A stretch of 64,000 nt of DNA from Pseudomonas sp. PD9R (GTDB lineage Bacteria > Pseudomonadota > Gammaproteobacteria > Pseudomonadales > Pseudomonadaceae): contig NZ_JAHTMR010000018.1 of the NCBI RefSeq assembly GCF_019200975.1, forward strand, positions 1 to 64,000. Reading direction: 5' to 3'. Every line of letters begins with the position of its first letter. Positions within the stretch are counted from its first letter, which is position 1. The notes under the pieces are model-generated. The model did not search any database. It was not told where the DNA came from and saw only the letters and a list, made by a program, of their open reading frames with translations. Positions 16,176-25,845 of this stretch are shown piece by piece. A program made the translations under genes and the position numbers.

Positions 16176-17558
16176 TCACTTGCGCCTGGCGTCAGCATCA
16201 TTGAGTCGACCGGGCTCGGGGTCGCCTTGCTCGACGGTACGCGAAGCATCGGCACCACCGGCATGCCGATCGAGCACCAGGCTAGCGGTGTTGGTGGCCA
16301 GCATCTGCCGGACCTGCAGCTCGGTTTGTAGCAGGCGTATTTCACGCTCCAGGGCGTCGATATTTTTCGTCAAGGCGGTCTGGGCCGGCTCGGCGGAGGC
16401 GATGTTCGGTTCGTGACTGCCTGCCAGCAGGGTGCGCAGTAGCAGCAGTGCTTTGTCGAGCACGCTGGACAAGGCCGTCTCGCTGGCCAGGCGTCGCGCC
16501 AGCAGATCCTGGTCGGGGTCGTCACGTAGGGCTTCGATCACACCACGGGTCACCGGCAGCATCGGGCTGGAGGCTTTAGCCAGGTTGTCAGGGGTAGGCG
16601 GCAGTGAACCCGACAGCAACCCTTGCAGGGCCTTGAGGCGTTCGCTGTAGGCCTCCTGGATCAGCGGTGTCAATCCGCTGCCAGCGGTAGCACGCAGGGT
16701 TTCGCAGCTGTCGCAGGTCGCGACTTCGCTCTCGCCCAACACGCGAACAGCCCATTCGGATTCCTCCTGGGGCGAAGCCCAGGTCTGGCAAATAGCACCG
16801 CCCAGGCAATCACTGCTACTGATCGAGGCACTGTCATCCACCGTACGGTTATGCAGCAGGTTGTAGCCCGCGCGCACCACGTCAGAGGTCACCCGGATGG
16901 GTGTCTGCCCATTACCTCCAGCCTTCGAGCCGCCGACCCAGGAGACCCCATTGTTGCCGTTATGGGTCTCGGTGTTTTTCACCGCAGCCACCGCATCGCC
17001 GCCGGTTTGCTCCAGATTGCCCTGCATCTCCTGGTTCTTGGCCAGCGCGCCCCAGCCGGCTTGACCGACCTTGTCCGCCATCTTCTCTGCCATGGCCTGG
17101 CAGGTCAGCTTGGAACGATCGAAGTCGATGCGCCCCTGCATCACCCCGTTACTGAGCAACTCATAGAGGCCGGGGTTGGCGCGCTGGATGATCAACGCTG
17201 GCAGCGACATCACTGCCTGGGTCGCGTTCTGCACGATACTGCCCATGATCTGCTGGAAACCTTCGGTGGCACCGTTCAGCTGGTTTTGCAGGGTATTGGT
17301 GAGGCTCATGTTTCCGCACATCATGTTCGCTCGCCAGGACCCGCCGACACCGAGACCACTGGGTCGGTAGAGCGAGCTCGGTGAGCCCACTGCCGAGCCG
17401 CCACCGATGGTATACATCACCCGGTCGTCGAGCACTTCGCCTTGAGTGCCCAGGCGGTAATCGCCCTCGGCGGCGTGGGCATGAGTGGCAATGGCGAGCA
17501 GTCCGTAGAGCAACAGACTCATCACGCCCAACCATGGTCGCGCGAGAAGCCGACTCAT
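16176..17558 (-). CDS. ICE transfer protein, PFL_4711/TIGR03755 family (TraH-like)
   Basis: 460 residues with a signal peptide (LLLYGLLAIATHAHA), then YRLGTQGEVLDDRVMYTIGG and the Cys-containing ANMMCGNMSLTNTLQNQLNG, typical of TIGR03755 integrating conjugative element proteins. These are periplasmic or outer-membrane parts of the mating apparatus, comparable to F TraH. The C-terminal 80 residues are coiled-coil-like. The ATG overlaps the TraU-like stop by 4 nt, indicating translational coupling. Confidence 0.85.
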   Translation of the reverse strand: MSRLLARPWLGVMSLLLYGLLAIATHAHAAEGDYRLGTQGEVLDDRVMYTIGGGSAVGSPSSLYRPSGLGVGGSWRANMMCGNMSLTNTLQNQLNGATEGFQQIMGSIVQNATQAVMSLPALIIQRANPGLYELLSNGVMQGRIDFDRSKLTCQAMAEKMADKVGQAGWGALAKNQEMQGNLEQTGGDAVAAVKNTETHNGNNGVSWVGGSKAGGNGQTPIRVTSDVVRAGYNLLHNRTVDDSASISSSDCLGGAICQTWASPQEESEWAVRVLGESEVATCDSCETLRATAGSGLTPLIQEAYSERLKALQGLLSGSLPPTPDNLAKASSPMLPVTRGVIEALRDDPDQDLLARRLASETALSSVLDKALLLLRTLLAGSHEPNIASAEPAQTALTKNIDALEREIRLLQTELQVRQMLATNTASLVLDRHAGGADASRTVEQGDPEPGRLNDADARRK

Positions 17559-18511
17559 GAAGCACCTCCTTCGAAGTCGATGCTGAACAGGAAGGTCTGC
17601 CCCTCACGTTTGCAGCAGCTATAGGGACGCCACAGCGACCAGGCGTAGCCGCCATCCGCGCTCTGTAACGGATCGCTGGGGAAGATGGCGCACGTGGGCT
17701 GAACCTGAGGGTAGAGCAATTGCCATTTGTGGGTCGAAGCATCGTTTTCAACGATCGGGCCAGGCGGCCAGTAGCCGTCGCGTTTGGCGGGCGTGAGTGG
17801 TAAGTACACATGCGGCTGCCAGTTGCGGGTAATCACATCGCCGGCCCGTTGCGCCATGACTGCGGCCGCTTTGAAATCGTCGGGCTGTACCAGAAAGCCC
17901 TGCCTGGGATAAACGTTGCCCCACATGTTTCCCGAAGCCTGACGACCGATTTCACGGATCCCCGGCATGAGCGACTCGGGGTAAAAACTTTCCGGTATGC
18001 CATGGCGCCATGCCAGTGAGTCCAGGGTGCTCAGGTAGTAGGGCATGAACGCAGTAGCGCCGGTGGCGCAGGCATAGCCGGATTGCGAAGCCAGTTGCGT
18101 TGCGACCCAGCCACCGGGGTGGCCGATGCCATCGACGTTCTTGAAGCGGGGCAGGTTGTCGCGGAGGGTGTTCGGGGTGATCAGGTTGCCGCCACCTTCC
18201 GCACCGCTGATTGGAGAGGAGAGGGTGGCCATCTCGGTCCAGGGGTTATTGCCGGTGGTGGCGTAGCTCGAGACCACCAGTTCAGGAATGAAATGACGAA
18301 CCTTGGTCGAGGTTTTGACTGTGCAGCCGAAGGGCGTGCAGAGGAGCCAGAAACAAATGCCGACGACCCTGTATTCGAGACAGTTTGGCGAAAGCACAGA
18401 GGACGTGATACTGCCGGTGTCCAGCGCCATACTTGGACCGCACGCCAGCAGGATGCTTAGCGCCAAGGGTCTTAGCTTCGTGGGCGGGATTGACGAGCAG
18501 GCAACAGACAT
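17555..18511 (-). CDS. TraU-like ICE transfer protein (TIGR03756 family)
   Basis: 318 residues with a signal sequence (LALSILLACGPSMA) and many cysteines, for example LSPNCLEYRVVGICFWLLC and YSCCKREGQTFLFSID. TIGR03756/TraU proteins are periplasmic, disulfide-rich mating-pair formation components. It is the first gene of the minus-strand group traU-like, traH-like, small membrane protein, traG-N. A gap of about 100 nt and an XRE regulator gene separate it from the next transfer gene upstream, traC. Confidence 0.85.
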   Translation of the reverse strand: MSVACSSIPPTKLRPLALSILLACGPSMALDTGSITSSVLSPNCLEYRVVGICFWLLCTPFGCTVKTSTKVRHFIPELVVSSYATTGNNPWTEMATLSSPISGAEGGGNLITPNTLRDNLPRFKNVDGIGHPGGWVATQLASQSGYACATGATAFMPYYLSTLDSLAWRHGIPESFYPESLMPGIREIGRQASGNMWGNVYPRQGFLVQPDDFKAAAVMAQRAGDVITRNWQPHVYLPLTPAKRDGYWPPGPIVENDASTHKWQLLYPQVQPTCAIFPSDPLQSADGGYAWSLWRPYSCCKREGQTFLFSIDFEGGAS

Positions 18512-18615
18512 GATCCAGGCTCTCGATGATGGCCTGGGCAGGTTCGGCTATGGACTGAAGACTGTCAGTGGAAATTATGAAGGCGGACCTATCGGGTTTG
18601 TGAAACGTGAGACTA

Positions 18616-18870
18616 TTATTTGACGTGAAGGGCGCTGCGCAGGATATCGGGTTCCACAAGTAACTGATCTGCGGTAATTTCGAGAATATTGGCGAGCTTG
18701 CACAGGACCAACAGCGACGGGTTGCCCGTGCATCGTTCGATTTGACTGACGTAGGTGCGATCCACCTCGGCCATGAGCGCGAGCTGCTCTTGGGTCAGGT
18801 TTTTCACGCGTCGCATCAAGCGGATGTTTTCCGCCAGCTGCAGACGAAGCTGTTCGTAGTCTTGAGTCAT
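18616..18870 (-). CDS. XRE-family HTH regulator
   Basis: 84 residues. A Cro/CI-type helix-turn-helix is clear in NIRLMRRVKNLTQEQLALMA and DRTYVSQIERCTGNPSL, ending in EITADQLLVEP. It is single-domain, as in many small plasmid or ICE repressors. It lies between the TraU-like and TraC genes and is divergent from the small gene at 19040, so it may control that gene and the downstream transfer operon. That is inference from position. Confidence 0.85.
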   Translation of the reverse strand: MTQDYEQLRLQLAENIRLMRRVKNLTQEQLALMAEVDRTYVSQIERCTGNPSLLVLCKLANILEITADQLLVEPDILRSALHVK

Positions 18871-19039
18871 GCGCGCAAATTGCGCCTTGAGGGACTCTCA
18901 ATCCACGGGATATAGTCTACATTGGTATTGATCTAGGCCATTTGATGCTCATGCCTGTTATCGAGCGTTCATTTGGTGTCGTAAAGCTTTTCGAGGCTGG
19001 ACTTCACGTCTAACAATAAATCAGAAATCTAGGGTGTGT

Positions 19040-19297
19040 ATGGACGAAAACTACATTTCAATTCCTGCGGCGGATGGTTGCCCAAGTCTTCTGACACCTT
19101 GGGGCAACGAGTTTGCCTCGATGATCGAACGTGGCGTGCAATGTGCTCAAGCTTGGCTTGATACGCCCGGCGAGATTCCCCTGTGGTGGGAGCTGGCGCA
19201 AACCCGCAAGACCTTTCCTGTCGGTGACTGCCAGGATGCCTTCGAAGCCGGATTCCTGTTGAGGATTCAGCAGCGGCTCCGGGGCGTACCGCAATAA
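19040..19297 (+). CDS. Small protein resembling QslA-type antiactivators
   Basis: 85 residues. The core TPWGNEFASMIERGVQCAQAW followed by LWWELAQ and AFEAGFLLRIQQRL looks like the family of the Pseudomonas aeruginosa LasR antiactivator QslA, though the match is by eye and weak. It runs against the surrounding transfer genes and is divergent from the XRE regulator. If the likeness holds, it could tie quorum sensing or another LuxR-type regulator to conjugation. Otherwise it is an uncharacterised ICE cargo gene. Confidence 0.45.
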   Translation: MDENYISIPAADGCPSLLTPWGNEFASMIERGVQCAQAWLDTPGEIPLWWELAQTRKTFPVGDCQDAFEAGFLLRIQQRLRGVPQ

Positions 19298-19338
19298 CCG
19301 GTCACTCGCTTTAGAGCGCGATGACTGAATAGACTTTC

Positions 19339-22092
19339 CTATAGCGGCTCTATTCCTCGCGCTCTATCGATCCGTTCAGCTACGCTATACGCCGCTTCCA
19401 GTTCTGAGCAGCCGTTCTCCTGCATCAGTGTCCAGCGCTCGGCTTTTTCCTCGGGCTCCGTCATGGCCAGGGCGAGATAAAGACTGGGCGGCACGGCCCG
19501 AAACAGCGTTTCGAGCTTCTTCGATAGCACGACGCCCTCAGTGTATTTACCCGGTTCCTTACTGGCGGAGAGCAGCAAGGCTTTCTGTGCCGGCGTGAGT
19601 TTCTTGAACCGTGCGATTTCTTCGATTTCCGCGGGCGGCATGTTCAAACAAATCCACCATTCGATCATGTTGAGCATGGTCTGCGCAGCCGTGGGGAAGT
19701 CGGCAAGGTTTTGTGTGGCCAGCCAGAACCAAGCGCCGAGCTTGCGCCACATCTTCGTCCCCTTGACCACGAACGGCGCCAGCAGCGGGTTTTTGGTGAT
19801 GATATGGCCTTCGTCGGTGACCATGATGATCGGCCTCCCCAGGTACTGGTCGCGTTCGGCGAGGTTGTTCACGGTGTTCATCAGGCTGATGTAGCTGATG
19901 GACATCTGTGCCTCGTAGCCTTCGCGAGCGTAGGTGGCCAGATCGACAATGGTCACATCGCTCTCGGGCCAGGGCATGCCCTCGCGATCGAACAGTTCAC
20001 CCTCGAAACCCTGGCAAAACAGGTCGATGGACTCGCCCATTTCCTGGGCGCGCTCACGACGCTTCTCGGGCAAGTGCAGGTCGGCGGCGACGCGCAGCAA
20101 GGCGTCGCGCACGTCGCGGGTCAGCACCTGACGGCCCGCGGTGACGCAGGTCTGCGCCGCATCGAGAATGCACTCGCGGATCAAGCTGCGATCGGCTCGA
20201 CTCAGGCGCGCCTCTTCCTTGGCCTCGCCGCCGGTGATCATCAGCCGGGCGGTGATTTCCAGTTCACCGAGAACATCACGCTGGTCTTCGCGACTGGTTA
20301 CCACCTCATCGTCCCACTCATCGATCGACAGACTCGCCACCTGATCCGGCTGCTCGACTAGGCGCCAAGCATCGGCGAACGGGGCGAGGCTGACCGAGGC
20401 GCCAGGTTTCAATTGGACTTTGTTGACTGACAGGCCCTGCGTTGAAAAGTAGTCGCCTTGCAAACCGAACGAGTTGCCGGCCTCGACGATAAACAGGCGA
20501 GGGCGGTACACCGCCGTGACTTGCATCAGCAGGGTGACCAGGGTCGCCGACTTGCCGGCGCCGGTCGGTCCGAACAACAGCAGATGCCCGTTCATGGCCC
20601 GGTCCAAGCGTGACAGCGGGTCGAAGCTCAGCGGTGAACCGCCGCGATTGAACAGGGTGATGCCTGGGTTACCTGTGCCGGTGCTTCGACCCCAGACCGG
20701 AGCCAGGTTCGCCAGGTGCTGGGCGAACATCAGGCGGGTGTACCAGTTGCGCGAGTCACGGGACGGGTTGTAAGCCATCGGCAACCAACGCAGGTAGCTG
20801 TTGCAGGCCGCGACCTCATCGCCTTCACGTACTGGCTGCAACCCCGCACCCAGCAGCGCGTTGGCCAGGCTGACCGAGTGCTGGTGCAATTGCTGTTCAT
20901 CCTGACCGCGCACGTAGAACGCCAGCGTGCCGCGGTACAGCTTGTGCTGGCGGCCGATGATCGCGCGAGCTTCTTCGACATCCTGACGGGTCTGGGTCGA
21001 GGCCAGGTTTTCACCGATGGCTTTGCGCGCCAGGCGGTTCAACTGATCCTCGAGCACGTCCTGCGGTTTGACCACCAAGGTCAGGCTCATCACCGTACCT
21101 TCGGGTAACTGGTCGAACAGGGCATTCACCGCGTCGCCCTTGCGGGTTTCTCCGGTGAGTTGACCAATCAAGGGCGCCCGGCGCAGCTTGTCCACTACCA
21201 TGAGCCGATGGGGCTGACCATCGAAGTACCAGAGTCCGCGCTGCACATCCGAACGCGGTTCGTTGAAAAATAGGCGCTCGGCGAAGTCATGATCGAAGGG
21301 CAGTTCCAGCGACTCACCGTCGCCCGACTCCGGATAGGCCACGCGGCGGTAGAACTTCTCGGGCGCTTCATCGGTGAGCCTGGGGGCTGGATTGAACCAG
21401 GGCAGTAACCAAGCATACAAACCGCGGCCATCGACTCGCGTTGAGTGCACCCCGCACGCCTGCAACGAAGCCGCGATACGTTCGCAAGTCTGTTGCAGGG
21501 ATTGCACCGGGGTGAGTCCCGCCGCCTCAGCGTCAGACTCAAGCCAGCGATAGACCACCAAGCGTACCCGGCGGTTATTGCCGCGCCAGGGCAGGCGCGT
21601 AACCACCTTATCCTCAAACAGACCACCGGGCTTGGCAATGGCCTTCAGATGACGGCGGCTGAGCTCCAAATATGCCTCGGTGAAGATCGTGCCTCGCGCG
21701 CTGTCCTGAATGTAATTGGTGAGCCGGGTCAGGTAGGGGGTGAAGTCGTTGTCGTCCTGGCAGAAGAACTGCGCCACCCAAGGCGCTTGATCCAGCTCGT
21801 CAAAACTATCCTGCAGGGCATCCTCAAGGGCATCGCGGGCCGCCATCAGCCAATCGGGTTCTCGCCCTTCGGTGCCGATGGGCAGCAACTCGAACACCGC
21901 GCCCACCGAGCGATTGTCATCCAATAGAAAACACTGTTCGGTGTCGAGGTATTCGACCCACGGCAAGTGATCGGTGAAGCTGGGGTTGTGCGCGTACAGT
22001 GCGGCTTCATCAGCCAAGGTCGCGCGAGGGCGCATTGGGTGGCGCCAGGCTTTCCACGCAGGAGTACGGTTCCCCGAATCGCCGGTACGCAC
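19339..22092 (-). CDS. traC: TraC/VirB4-like conjugation ATPase (TIGR03744 family)
   Basis: 917 residues. The Walker A motif is FGPTGAGKSATLVTLL and Walker B is PIIMVTDEGHII, followed by FWLATQNLADFPTAAQTMLN, the standard VirB4/TraC layout. This cytoplasmic ATPase powers pilus assembly and substrate transfer at the inner membrane. The start is GTG at 22092, overlapping the stop of the upstream lipoprotein gene as TAGTG. The length is normal for the family. Confidence 0.93.
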   Translation of the reverse strand: MRTGDSGNRTPAWKAWRHPMRPRATLADEAALYAHNPSFTDHLPWVEYLDTEQCFLLDDNRSVGAVFELLPIGTEGREPDWLMAARDALEDALQDSFDELDQAPWVAQFFCQDDNDFTPYLTRLTNYIQDSARGTIFTEAYLELSRRHLKAIAKPGGLFEDKVVTRLPWRGNNRRVRLVVYRWLESDAEAAGLTPVQSLQQTCERIAASLQACGVHSTRVDGRGLYAWLLPWFNPAPRLTDEAPEKFYRRVAYPESGDGESLELPFDHDFAERLFFNEPRSDVQRGLWYFDGQPHRLMVVDKLRRAPLIGQLTGETRKGDAVNALFDQLPEGTVMSLTLVVKPQDVLEDQLNRLARKAIGENLASTQTRQDVEEARAIIGRQHKLYRGTLAFYVRGQDEQQLHQHSVSLANALLGAGLQPVREGDEVAACNSYLRWLPMAYNPSRDSRNWYTRLMFAQHLANLAPVWGRSTGTGNPGITLFNRGGSPLSFDPLSRLDRAMNGHLLLFGPTGAGKSATLVTLLMQVTAVYRPRLFIVEAGNSFGLQGDYFSTQGLSVNKVQLKPGASVSLAPFADAWRLVEQPDQVASLSIDEWDDEVVTSREDQRDVLGELEITARLMITGGEAKEEARLSRADRSLIRECILDAAQTCVTAGRQVLTRDVRDALLRVAADLHLPEKRRERAQEMGESIDLFCQGFEGELFDREGMPWPESDVTIVDLATYAREGYEAQMSISYISLMNTVNNLAERDQYLGRPIIMVTDEGHIITKNPLLAPFVVKGTKMWRKLGAWFWLATQNLADFPTAAQTMLNMIEWWICLNMPPAEIEEIARFKKLTPAQKALLLSASKEPGKYTEGVVLSKKLETLFRAVPPSLYLALAMTEPEEKAERWTLMQENGCSELEAAYSVAERIDRARGIEPL

Positions 22093-22508
22093 TACAAGTC
22101 TTCCTGACGTTCACCCGGCAATGCGTACTGCACATGTTGGTAAAACGGAAAGACGGTCGAGTAACCCGGGACCGGTGCCTGCTCGGTGCCGCTCAGATGC
22201 GGATACACGTACAGCACCAAATCGGGATTGGGCAGGCGAGGGAACAGGTTGCGGATCTCGTTCGCCGCTGTGCGAGTATACGGTTCCTGGAGAGAAGCGG
22301 AGAAATCTGCCTGAGCCAGCGGGCGGCGTAACTGCTGACGAGCATTTAGCAGTTGCTGCTGAGTGCCTTGCGAACCGGCGCCGTTCCAGATGTCCAGCAT
22401 GGTTTGCTCGCCATGGGGCAGCAGCGTGTCCTTGTCGGTGGAACACCCCGTTAGGACCCAGCAGAGCACGCTAATCCAGGTCAGGTAGGGAGGCATGGTC
22501 TTTTTCAT
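22092..22508 (-). CDS. Conjugal transfer lipoprotein (TIGR03751-like)
   Basis: 138 residues starting MKKTMPPYLTWISVLCWVLTGCSTDKD, where LTGC is a lipobox, so the mature protein begins at Cys20 and is probably outer-membrane anchored. C-terminal YVYPHLSGTEQAPVPGYSTV is the conserved part of this family. It corresponds in place to TraV/VirB7-like proteins. It overlaps the TraB-like gene by 38 nt and traC by 1 nt. I prefer this start to an upstream in-frame extension that lacks hydrophobic character. Confidence 0.8.
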   Translation of the reverse strand: MKKTMPPYLTWISVLCWVLTGCSTDKDTLLPHGEQTMLDIWNGAGSQGTQQQLLNARQQLRRPLAQADFSASLQEPYTRTAANEIRNLFPRLPNPDLVLYVYPHLSGTEQAPVPGYSTVFPFYQHVQYALPGERQEDL

Positions 22509-23988
22509 GGCGAACGCTCCGGCCCTTAGGCTCGTAGTCGATGGTGATCTCATGGTCGAGGTGCAGTGCGACCTGGGCGGCCGGTGCCACGTACACGGCA
22601 GCAAAGGCCTCGCCATACAGCTTGTTGATCCACTCGCGGATGTCGCTGACCCCACCACTGAGGATTGAGTTCAGCGCGCTGTTGCCCGTGCTGCTGGTGA
22701 CCCCGAGTGTACTGCCGCCCGAACTGATCACGCTGCTGTTGTTCTGCTCATCCCCGAGCAAGGCGGCGACACCGGCGCCGGCCGCCGTGATCAGGCTCTG
22801 GCTACTGAGGTATTGCTGAGCGTTCGAGCGGCGCTCGCCGGCAATGCAAGGAATGCCATACGGATCGGACAGGTAACCGAGTCCACCGCGGATCTTGTCG
22901 GTGTTTGAGCTCTGGGTGGTGGAGGCATTGCGGCTGGCTACCGCCTTCGGCTGAGGCACCGTACGGATGGTGCCATCGGTAAACACAAAGGTGATTGACT
23001 CGACCTGTCCGCGTACGCAGGAGAGGGTCCAGTCACCGGACGCCGTGCCGCTCATCACGGCCCCCGCGACGTCTGGCAGGTCAATGCCGTTGGCGGTCAG
23101 GTTCTCCGGTCCGACTAGTACCTTGAAGGGATAGGGATCATTCACTGTGCCGTCCACCGGGACTCGGCCGATCAGCGCGGTCATCGCGACCGAGCCCATC
23201 AATGTCGCGTTTTCGGGAATGGTGTAGATCGGCTTCGAACCTTCGGTACGATCAACGGATCGGGCCAATTCACGCTCTCCCTTGGTGACCGCGCGCAATT
23301 GTTTCTGGCTGCGGTCAATAGTGTTGTCTTTCAGACCCTCCAGCGAGTTGAAGGCGGTAGGCAGACTCAGTGCGGAGGAGGTCTTGGTTTTGCCTCGGGC
23401 GTCGGTGGACGGAGCATCCGAGGGTTCAATCCACTGCGTCGCATCATTGGCAGAGTGCCGCCCTTCGAACTGAGCACCGTCGCCGGGCTCAAGCCCCAAT
23501 CCGATTGGCATATCCTTGCCTTTGCCGGTTAGCCCCGACAACTGTTCCTGCAATTGTGTCAGCAGACCGCGAGCCTGACGACTGTCTTGTTCCGCTTTGA
23601 GTCGGGCCTCGTTGGCTTGTCGGCGGCCTTCGTCGACCTGTTGGGTCACGCTGCCCAGCGCCGTCTGGATGCGTGAATCGACACTGTTTTCCCGCTCGCG
23701 CAGACGGTTGTTCTCCGTCTGCAGCGAATCATTATGTTTCTTCAGACCGAGCATGTCGCTGCGCATGGCCTTCACCTGGCCGACCAGGGTGGCGACCGTG
23801 TCGCGCGGGGTATCGCCAGCAATGCCGAGCGACTTGGCTTGCTCGGCGGATAACTGAATGTTGCCCTGATCAATCGGGTGCTCTGGAGAAGGCGTGCTGC
23901 CGCCCGCGACCCAGCTTTTCAGGATGATCAGCACCACGCCCAGCAGCGCAGCCGGTACTAGCCATTTGAGCAATGCGTTAGCTTTCAT
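22471..23988 (-). CDS. TraB/VirB10-like transfer protein (TIGR03752 family)
   Basis: 505 residues from MKANALLKWLVPAALLGVVL: a single N-terminal membrane helix, a long coiled coil (about 75-155), a Pro/Ser-rich linker, then a C-terminal VirB10-type domain (SVAMTALIGRVPVDGTVNDPY, and GIPCIAGERRSNAQQYL). Such proteins span the envelope and form the core complex. The start is chosen because the upstream extension would run through the TIGR03749 gene. It overlaps that gene by 11 nt. Confidence 0.87.
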   Translation of the reverse strand: MKANALLKWLVPAALLGVVLIILKSWVAGGSTPSPEHPIDQGNIQLSAEQAKSLGIAGDTPRDTVATLVGQVKAMRSDMLGLKKHNDSLQTENNRLRERENSVDSRIQTALGSVTQQVDEGRRQANEARLKAEQDSRQARGLLTQLQEQLSGLTGKGKDMPIGLGLEPGDGAQFEGRHSANDATQWIEPSDAPSTDARGKTKTSSALSLPTAFNSLEGLKDNTIDRSQKQLRAVTKGERELARSVDRTEGSKPIYTIPENATLMGSVAMTALIGRVPVDGTVNDPYPFKVLVGPENLTANGIDLPDVAGAVMSGTASGDWTLSCVRGQVESITFVFTDGTIRTVPQPKAVASRNASTTQSSNTDKIRGGLGYLSDPYGIPCIAGERRSNAQQYLSSQSLITAAGAGVAALLGDEQNNSSVISSGGSTLGVTSSTGNSALNSILSGGVSDIREWINKLYGEAFAAVYVAPAAQVALHLDHEITIDYEPKGRSVRHEKDHASLPDLD

Positions 23989-24790
23989 CGTCCGCACCTC
24001 GCGCGACGGGCGGGAGCAGCACGGCTTGTTCAAGGCCACCACCGCGGGTGACAAGGTAGGCAATCGTGGTGTCTTCTGCGCTGCCGGCAGGTCCGAGGAA
24101 CGCATGCTGGAAGGTCGCAGCGAATAGCTTGGCCTGAAGCCGACGCGGATCGAGTTGTACCGTCTCTGGACCACGATTGCGCAACTTCACCGCCGTCACC
24201 CAGTAGTCACCGAGTCGCCAGACGGCGATGGGCGTGCTGGACACGTTTTCGGTCGGCAGCAGGGTTGGCAGTTCGGTACGCAGCTTGAGCGGTACGCGAC
24301 GGATACCGGGTAGGGACTCCACGGTGCGCAGCGGCGCGTACAGGCTCTGTGCGGCGTAGCGCGTCAAGGCGACTGGGATCGGCGTACGATCTGGAACAAG
24401 GACGGTGCTAGATTCCGTCTCGGTAGCCTGCACCTGAGCATTCTTGAGAATACGTACGGGCTCCAGCGGTAGATCACCAGGCGTGGCCGCGATATCCAGC
24501 AGGATGATCTCGCCCGTTGCGACCGATTGCAGTTGCAGTCGGGTCGGGGCAATGGCTTCCGACGCGCGCAGGTACAGCGTGCCGCCGGTTGATTGCACAC
24601 GCAGCTTGCCCGTCAGCGTTGAGGGCACACCGACTCGAACAGCCTCATCGACAAAGACCACCCGCTCCTGATTGATCACCAGTGGGACCGCGAGGGGTAG
24701 GCGTTCCCAGTGCATCAGCTCGACGGCCTGCGCTGCAGCTCCCCATAGCATCAGTGCGACGGTGAGTCCCAGGGTAGAAATCCGCTTCAT
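23978..24790 (-). CDS. TraK-like transfer protein (TIGR03749 family)
   Basis: 270 residues with a cleavable signal peptide (LTVALMLWGAAAQA) followed by VELMHWERLPLAVPLVINQE, a hallmark opening of TIGR03749 proteins. It is a periplasmic/outer-membrane secretin-like component comparable to TraK/VirB9. It overlaps the TraE-like gene by 4 nt and the TraB-like gene by 11 nt, so it sits in a tight operon. Confidence 0.87.
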   Translation of the reverse strand: MKRISTLGLTVALMLWGAAAQAVELMHWERLPLAVPLVINQERVVFVDEAVRVGVPSTLTGKLRVQSTGGTLYLRASEAIAPTRLQLQSVATGEIILLDIAATPGDLPLEPVRILKNAQVQATETESSTVLVPDRTPIPVALTRYAAQSLYAPLRTVESLPGIRRVPLKLRTELPTLLPTENVSSTPIAVWRLGDYWVTAVKLRNRGPETVQLDPRRLQAKLFAATFQHAFLGPAGSAEDTTIAYLVTRGGGLEQAVLLPPVARGADDES

Positions 24791-25428
24791 GGCTCACCTC
24801 CAGGCAGGGAGATTTTTTGCGGAGTGCCCTGATAACAATCCAGTGCCAGCCCCCACTTATTGCGTTCGGGGTCCAGATCAAAACGCACCACGCGTAATGG
24901 ATAACGCACCACCACCCGTTTCACCGGTTCGGCGGCGTAATACTCATCGGCGTTGAGGTCGAGCTTGACCAGCCAGCTGTCGCGGTCGAGTTGCTTGACC
25001 CGGAGTTCCGGATCTTCGCTGTAGCCTCGGCCCAGAATTTCGTAGACGCCACGCACCCGCTGGCGTAGTTCGCCGGCTGCCTTGCGGTACTCGTAGTCGC
25101 CATCGAGGAAGGCCTTGCAGGAGGGTGTCAGGTAGGACTGCAAGCCATAGATGGCGCGGCGATAGTCCTGTTCGCCATCCGAGGGCCAGCGGTTGAGCTG
25201 ACCAAAGATGTACAGGGCAAAGGCATAGACATTCTCTGAGGGGATATCCCACCACTTGCGCGTGCTGCCCGAGCGCAGATCCGGGGGGACATGCACGGTC
25301 AGCTCGGTCGGTGCCGAGCGCCAGCCATACCAGAGTCCGGCACAGAGCAGGGCGAGGATCACTACCGCCAGGCGCAGGCTGAAGATGTGGGCCTGCTGGG
25401 CATCCACCTTGTTCCGAAAACGGCTCAT
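24787..25428 (-). CDS. TraE-like transfer protein (TIGR03746 family)
   Basis: 213 residues from MSRFRNKVDAQQAHIFSLRL. One N-terminal membrane helix precedes a VirB8/TraE-like periplasmic domain with WDIPSENVYAFALYIFGQLN and DSWLVKLDLNADEYY. The ATG at 25428 overlaps the upstream stop as ATGA; a GTG three codons earlier is possible. It is an inner-membrane scaffold of the secretion channel. Confidence 0.87.
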   Translation of the reverse strand: MSRFRNKVDAQQAHIFSLRLAVVILALLCAGLWYGWRSAPTELTVHVPPDLRSGSTRKWWDIPSENVYAFALYIFGQLNRWPSDGEQDYRRAIYGLQSYLTPSCKAFLDGDYEYRKAAGELRQRVRGVYEILGRGYSEDPELRVKQLDRDSWLVKLDLNADEYYAAEPVKRVVVRYPLRVVRFDLDPERNKWGLALDCYQGTPQKISLPGGEP

Positions 25429-25838
25429 GGCTGCCACCGGGACAGGGCAGGCCGCAGTCGACGTGACCGGCGAACCGTCCAGGCGCCGGAGTGCAGGACC
25501 AAAGTCCCTCGACCCAGGCGCCAGCGGCTAGCCAGTACCCATTCGAGCTTGCGGTACAACCAGGTCTCGGGGCGGGCCCGTTTGGCTCGACGCAGTAGCG
25601 TGCCACCGGCAAATAACACCAGTGCCATGCTTGCGATCATGCTGGTCGGCGCCACGGCAATGGAGGCGGTGGCGATCGCCAGAGGAACACCCAGCACCAG
25701 GCCGACGAGTGCGCCGGCACCGAGCGCCACCCACATCTCATCGTTGGTCAAACCGCGTAATACGGCAGGATCACGATTGAGTCGCTCTGGTAGAAAGATC
25801 AAGGTGCCGTCGGCAAGGCGTTCAATAGTGTCGTTCAT
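25425..25838 (-). CDS. TraL-like transfer protein (TIGR03750 family)
   Basis: 137 residues, MNDTIERLADGTLIFLPERL at the start, then two adjacent membrane helices (VALGAGALVGLVLGVPLAIA and a second one). The family matches VirB3/TraL, which works with the VirB4-type ATPase. It is 7 nt from the pilin-like gene upstream and coupled to the TraE-like gene. Confidence 0.85.
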   Translation of the reverse strand: MNDTIERLADGTLIFLPERLNRDPAVLRGLTNDEMWVALGAGALVGLVLGVPLAIATASIAVAPTSMIASMALVLFAGGTLLRRAKRARPETWLYRKLEWVLASRWRLGRGTLVLHSGAWTVRRSRRLRPALSRWQP

Positions 25839-25845
25839 GCCGACC

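Noticed and set aside
18282..18659. Minus-strand frame overlapping the TraU-like gene start that could be a TIGR03757-type protein
   Set aside because: No signal peptide, no family-like motif, and it runs through the TraU-like and XRE coding regions in another frame.
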